DNA from: Nocardia yamanashiensis NBRC 100130
GTDB taxonomy: Bacteria; Actinomycetota; Actinomycetes; Mycobacteriales; Mycobacteriaceae
DNA: 64,000 nucleotides
NCBI RefSeq assembly: GCF_001613325.1
Contig: NZ_BDCD01000032.1
Span: 51,830 to 115,829, forward strand
Direction of reading: 5' to 3'
Below the pieces are notes generated by a model. It was not told the DNA's origin and did no database searches. It saw only the letters and a program-made list of their open reading frames with translations. Made by a program: the position numbers and the translations under genes. Below, in pieces: positions 60,888 through 64,000 of this stretch (its first letter is position 1; the number at the start of each line of letters is the position of its first letter).

Positions 60888-60915
60888 CTCGGTAGTCTAC
60901 CTACCGCACGGTAGG
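60888..60915. promoter_or_regulatory. predicted TetR operator between tetR and mmpL
   Basis: CCTACCG-CA-CGGTAGG (60900-60915) is a perfect 7-bp inverted repeat. A third half-site, CGGTAG at 60890-60895, makes an overlapping palindrome GGTAG-T-CTACC (60891-60901). Alternating half-sites spaced by one helical turn or less are typical of TetR operators. Confidence 0.6.
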
Positions 60916-61021
60916 CAGAATTTTCGTGGAGGCGGGGGTTCGTACGGTTCCCGCGGTAGAGCTGCCTATGCGCTGCCCGACCTGCACCAGCAAGCCCAAA
61001 CCAGCGCCAGGAGAACCCCTC

Positions 61022-63322
61022 GTGTCCGTATACCTCTACCGGTGGGGCAAATTCGCCTTCCGCCGCAAATGGATCGTCTTACCCGTCTGGCTTCTGCTGT
61101 TCCTGCTGCTCGGCGGCGTGGGCGCGCAGCTGAAGGAGCCGATGAGCAATGACTTCAGCATGCCCGAACTGCCGTCCGCCCGTGCCAACGAGATCCTCGA
61201 CAAGCACTTCCCCGGTGCCTCCGAGGCTTTCAAGTTCGAGGCCGTGACCGGCACCTACGTCATCCAGGCTCCGGCCGGCGAGAAGCTCACCGACAAGAAG
61301 AACGTCGACGAGATCAACGCGCTGATCGGCAAGCTGGGTCAGCTCGGCATCGTGAATCACGAGAAGCCGCTGATGAATCCGGTCGAGGCGGCCGACAAGA
61401 TGGGCTGCCTCACCGCGAACCCGGACGTCTCCAAGTGCACCGGCGCACCGCTGAACGTCTTGAACAAGACCGAACCGGGCACGGTGGCGGTGCTCAATGT
61501 GCCGTTCAATATCGCCAAGTTCAGCGATGTCACCGCCGACGACCGCAAGGCCGCCTACGACGTGGCGCAGACCGCCCGCGACAACGGCCTGACCGTGGAG
61601 ATGAGCGGTTCCATCGCGATGGAGCAGCAGCAGCCCGGCGGCAAGTCCGAGATGATCGGCATGGCGGTGGCGCTGGTGGTCATGATGGTCGCCTTCGGCG
61701 CGATCGTCGCCTCCTTCGTCCCGATCCTCACCGCGATCATCGGCCTCGGCGCGGCCACTTCGCTGATCTTCGTCGGCACCTCGGTGATCGAGGTCCCGAG
61801 CTTCACCACCTTCCTGGCGTCCATGATCGGCATCGCGCTGTCCATCGACTACGCGCTGTTCATCGTGTCCCGCTACAAATCCGAACTGGCCGTGCAGGAT
61901 TCGCCGGAGGAAGCCGCGGGCGTCGCGCTCGGCACCGCTGGCTCCGCGGTGGTGTTCGCGGGTCTGACCGTCATCATCGCCCTCGGCGGCCTGAGCGTGG
62001 TCGGCGTCGAGTTCATGACCTTCATGGGCCTCGGCGGCGCCATCGCGGCCGCGTTCGCGGTGCTCACCGCCATCACCCTGATGCCGGCGCTGATGGGCGC
62101 GGTCGGCCGCTTCCTGTTCAAGCCGAAGCTGCCGCTGGTCGCCCAGTACGACCCGTCGGACGACAGCCACGTCACCAACGGCACCCGCTTCGCCCGCGTG
62201 ATCGCCAAGGCCCCCGCCATCACCCTGCTGCTCAGCGTGATCCTGCTGGGTGCGCTGGCCGCGCCCGCCGCGGGTCTGCAGCTGGGCCTGCCGGGCGATG
62301 ACAGCCTGCCGAAGACGACCACCATCCGGAAGGCGTACGAGGTCCGCACCGAGGGCTTCGGTGAGGGCAGCAACGGCGTGCTCATGGTCGTGGCCGATCT
62401 GGCCGACGTCGCTCCCGAGAAGCGGGAAGCCGCCGCGGACGCGTTGCGCAAGAAGCTCGAGTCCTACTCCGACATGGACTACGTGACCGCGCCCGAGTTC
62501 AGCCAGGACAAGGCCGGCGCGATGCTCAATGCCGTGCCGAAGAAGGGCCCGAACAACCAGGAGACCAAGGACCTGGTGAGCGAGGCGCGCAGCGCCGAGA
62601 GCTCGCTGGCGTCCGAGTACCCGGGCATGGCCTACGGCATCACCGGTACGACGGCCATCTACGCGGACGTCGACCACGTGCTGCTCAGCAAGATCGTTCC
62701 GTACCTGGCGCTGGTCGCCGGCGCGGCATTCATCCTGCTGATCCTGGTGTTCCGCTCGATCCTGGTCCCGCTGACCGCCGCGCTCGGCTTCCTGCTGTCC
62801 ATGGCGGCCACCTTCGGCGCGACGGTGCTGATCTTCCAGGACGGCGCGCTCGGCCTGATCGAGGATCCGCATCCGCTGGTCAGCTTCCTGCCGATCATGT
62901 TGATCGGCTTGGTGTTCGGTCTCGCCATGGACTACCAGGTCTTCCTGGTGACCCGCATGCGCGAGGAGTTCGTGCACGGCAAGTCCCCCAAGGAAGCCAT
63001 GATCAGCGGCTACCACCACGGGGCCCGCGTCGTGGTCTCGGCGGCGATCATCATGATCTCGGTGTTCGGTTCCTTCATCCTGGAGACCGACGCCACCGCC
63101 AAGTCCTTCGGTTTCGCGCTCGCCGCGGGCGTGCTGTTCGACGCCTTCATCGTGCGCATGGTGCTCATCCCGTCCCTGCTGGTCCTGATGGGCAAGTGGG
63201 CGTGGTGGATGCCGAAGTGGCTGGATCGCATCCTGCCCGATATCGACGTCGAGGGCTCGAAGCTGCGTGAGCTGCAGCAGAAGCCGGTGGAGCTGGCCAA
63301 GGAGCCGGCCTCCGTGGGCTGA
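61022..63322 (+). CDS. MMPL-family RND transporter
   Basis: Large membrane transporter of 766 aa, RND superfamily, typical of mycolic-acid-containing actinobacteria, where MmpL proteins move lipids, siderophores or drugs. Twelve helices are arranged as 1+5 and 1+5, with two loop domains (residues about 60-190 and 430-545). The proton-relay Asp-Tyr pairs are visible: ALSIDYALFIVSRYKSEL near 288 and GLAMDYQVFLVTRMREEF near 640. It lacks a long C-terminal extension. GTG 61022 (MSVYLYRWGKFAF) has AGGAGAA 8 nt upstream; the open frame continues upstream without support. Repression by the divergent TetR is likely. Confidence 0.94.
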   Translation: MSVYLYRWGKFAFRRKWIVLPVWLLLFLLLGGVGAQLKEPMSNDFSMPELPSARANEILDKHFPGASEAFKFEAVTGTYVIQAPAGEKLTDKKNVDEINALIGKLGQLGIVNHEKPLMNPVEAADKMGCLTANPDVSKCTGAPLNVLNKTEPGTVAVLNVPFNIAKFSDVTADDRKAAYDVAQTARDNGLTVEMSGSIAMEQQQPGGKSEMIGMAVALVVMMVAFGAIVASFVPILTAIIGLGAATSLIFVGTSVIEVPSFTTFLASMIGIALSIDYALFIVSRYKSELAVQDSPEEAAGVALGTAGSAVVFAGLTVIIALGGLSVVGVEFMTFMGLGGAIAAAFAVLTAITLMPALMGAVGRFLFKPKLPLVAQYDPSDDSHVTNGTRFARVIAKAPAITLLLSVILLGALAAPAAGLQLGLPGDDSLPKTTTIRKAYEVRTEGFGEGSNGVLMVVADLADVAPEKREAAADALRKKLESYSDMDYVTAPEFSQDKAGAMLNAVPKKGPNNQETKDLVSEARSAESSLASEYPGMAYGITGTTAIYADVDHVLLSKIVPYLALVAGAAFILLILVFRSILVPLTAALGFLLSMAATFGATVLIFQDGALGLIEDPHPLVSFLPIMLIGLVFGLAMDYQVFLVTRMREEFVHGKSPKEAMISGYHHGARVVVSAAIIMISVFGSFILETDATAKSFGFALAAGVLFDAFIVRMVLIPSLLVLMGKWAWWMPKWLDRILPDIDVEGSKLRELQQKPVELAKEPASVG

Positions 63323-63339
63323 CGCACCACCTGAACGAC

Positions 63340-63380
63340 ACCGGCCCCCAACCGAATCCGGTTGGGGGCCGGTGCTTTTC
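63340..63380 (+). terminator. intrinsic terminator after mmpL
   Basis: CACCGGCCCCCAACCG-AATC-CGGTTGGGGGCCGGTG is a perfect 16-bp stem followed by CTTTT. It lies 17 bp after the stop. Confidence 0.92.
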
Positions 63381-63467
63381 CAAGCAAAGTAGGTCTCGGG
63401 GCTTCGTCCCCGAACCCCCGCGGTGGTGATCGCGCCCGAATCCACCGCTAGCGCGGACGCGAAAGAA

Positions 63468-63504
63468 AAAGCCCCGCACCGGTTTCCCGGTGCGGGGCTT
63501 TCAG
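63468..63504 (-). terminator. intrinsic terminator after tRNA-Ser(CGA)
   Basis: On the minus strand GCCCCGCACCGG-GAAA-CCGGTGCGGGGC is a 12-bp stem followed by TTTTTC, directly behind the tRNA gene. Confidence 0.88.
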
Positions 63505-63592
63505 CGGTGGCGGAGGGATTTGAACCCTCGGAGGGGGGTTACCCCTCACACGCTTTCGAGGCGTGCTCCTTAGGCCGCTCGGACACGCCACC
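63505..63592 (-). tRNA. tRNA-Ser (anticodon CGA)
   Basis: 88-nt class II tRNA on the minus strand. Acceptor GGTGGCG pairs with CGCCACC, discriminator G. Anticodon stem CACGC/GCGTG holds loop CTCGAAA with anticodon CGA, reading UCG. A long variable arm and T-loop GGTTCAAATCC are present. CCA is not encoded. Confidence 0.95.
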
Positions 63593-63646
63593 GGTGGTGA
63601 CTTTACCGGACGAGCCCGCGAATCCCGAAATCGGCTGGAGAGCGAG

Positions 63647-64000
63647 CTAGGGGCGCTGGGATTTGAAGAATTCGTCCAGCAGAGCGGCGCATTCGGCTTC
63701 GAGCACGCCGGCCCGGACTTGAGGGCGATGGTTGAGACGTCGATCACGGACCACGTCCCAGAGCGAGCCGACCGCGCCGGTCTTGGGTTCCCACGCGCCG
63801 AAGACGAGTTTGCCGATGCGGGAGAGCACCAGCGCGCCCGCGCACATGGTGCAGGGCTCGAGGGTGACGGCGAGGGTCGCGTCTTCCAGCCGCCAGCCGT
63901 CGCCCATGACCTGCGCGGCGGCGCGCAGGGCCAGGACCTCGGCGTGCGCGGTCGGATCGCCCAGGGCCTCCCGGGCATTGGCCGCACGCGCCAGCTCGCG
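63647..64000 (-). CDS. tadA: tRNA adenosine(34) deaminase TadA (5' end outside window)
   Basis: Zinc deaminase that converts A34 to inosine in tRNA-Arg(ACG). The visible 117 C-terminal residues begin in frame at 64000 (RELARAANAREALGDP) and show the active site: THAEVLALR supplies the zinc His and catalytic Glu, and LEPCTMCAGAL the two zinc Cys. The C-terminus (GVLEAECAALLDEFFKSQR) is normal. A Met codon at 63907 is internal and not the start. The missing N-terminus should be about 30-40 residues. Confidence 0.92.
   Translation of the reverse strand, partial: RELARAANAREALGDPTAHAEVLALRAAAQVMGDGWRLEDATLAVTLEPCTMCAGALVLSRIGKLVFGAWEPKTGAVGSLWDVVRDRRLNHRPQVRAGVLEAECAALLDEFFKSQRP

Noticed and set aside
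63423..63650. 75-codon plus-strand frame over the tRNA
   Set aside because: It lies across the terminator and the tRNA-Ser(CGA) gene; no protein features.

Overview
This is a high-GC actinobacterial chromosome segment, most likely Nocardia or a close mycolic-acid-producing relative. Pointers are the MMPL lipid/drug transporter, a mycobacterial-type trifunctional FadA/FadB pair, DnaX with a long Pro/Ala linker, an Rv3722c-type aspartate aminotransferase next to the small SRP RNA, an actinobacterial QcrB, many GTG/TTG starts and signs of leaderless mRNAs. I see no insertion sequence, prophage or CRISPR array. The genus is inferred from gene content only.

Layout. 1-3213 (-): fadA-fadB beta-oxidation pair, fadB cut by the window edge. 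3471-6335 (-): dnaX. 6761-9045 (+): an unknown protein, then amtB behind a GlnR-type operator. 9177-12249: a secreted/membrane zinc metallopeptidase and a divergent DUF2207 protein. 12259-19155 (-): a six-gene operon, gntR - AprB-like ferredoxin - sulfonate/taurine-type ABC importer (binding protein, permease, ATPase) - AprA-like flavoprotein with C-terminal HEAT repeats. 19624-21112 (+): a 38-codon leaderless ORF with a CCPC cluster, then a ROK-family regulator. 21517-35153 (-): a thirteen-gene, near-gapless operon with an amino-acid-type ABC importer, an oligopeptide-type ABC importer, four luciferase-like flavin monooxygenases, a DUF1684 protein and a small unknown protein. 35327-40020: a DHA2-type MFS exporter and a divergent large LuxR (LAL) regulator. 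40028-40579: a flavin reductase.

From 40709 to the end the window is mostly housekeeping or small accessory genes: two tandem secreted glycine-zipper paralogues, an HhH-GPD protein, a methyltransferase, aspC, ffs (SRP RNA), tRNA-Ser(GGA), a WS/DGAT-like acyltransferase, a lone qcrB, a DUF397 protein, a DUF309 protein, gluQRS, an RDD protein, a DUF4190 protein, yhhQ, tgt, a heterodimeric ABC exporter, Rrf2 and TetR regulators, mmpL, tRNA-Ser(CGA) and a partial tadA.

How the parts fit. The most interesting block is 12.2-35.2 kb. Two large operons of organosulfur-type importers and redox enzymes flank a ROK regulator preceded by a poly-cysteine leaderless ORF, the architecture of a cysteine-responsive attenuator. 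I read it as a sulfur-scavenging island: import of sulfonates, thioethers or peptide-like S-compounds, FMNH2-dependent C-S cleavage, and an APS-reductase-like AprAB pair of unknown substrate. The flavin reductase at 40.0 kb could supply FMNH2. A second theme at 51-56 kb is queuosine salvage (YhhQ, Tgt, GluQRS) without synthesis genes in the window.
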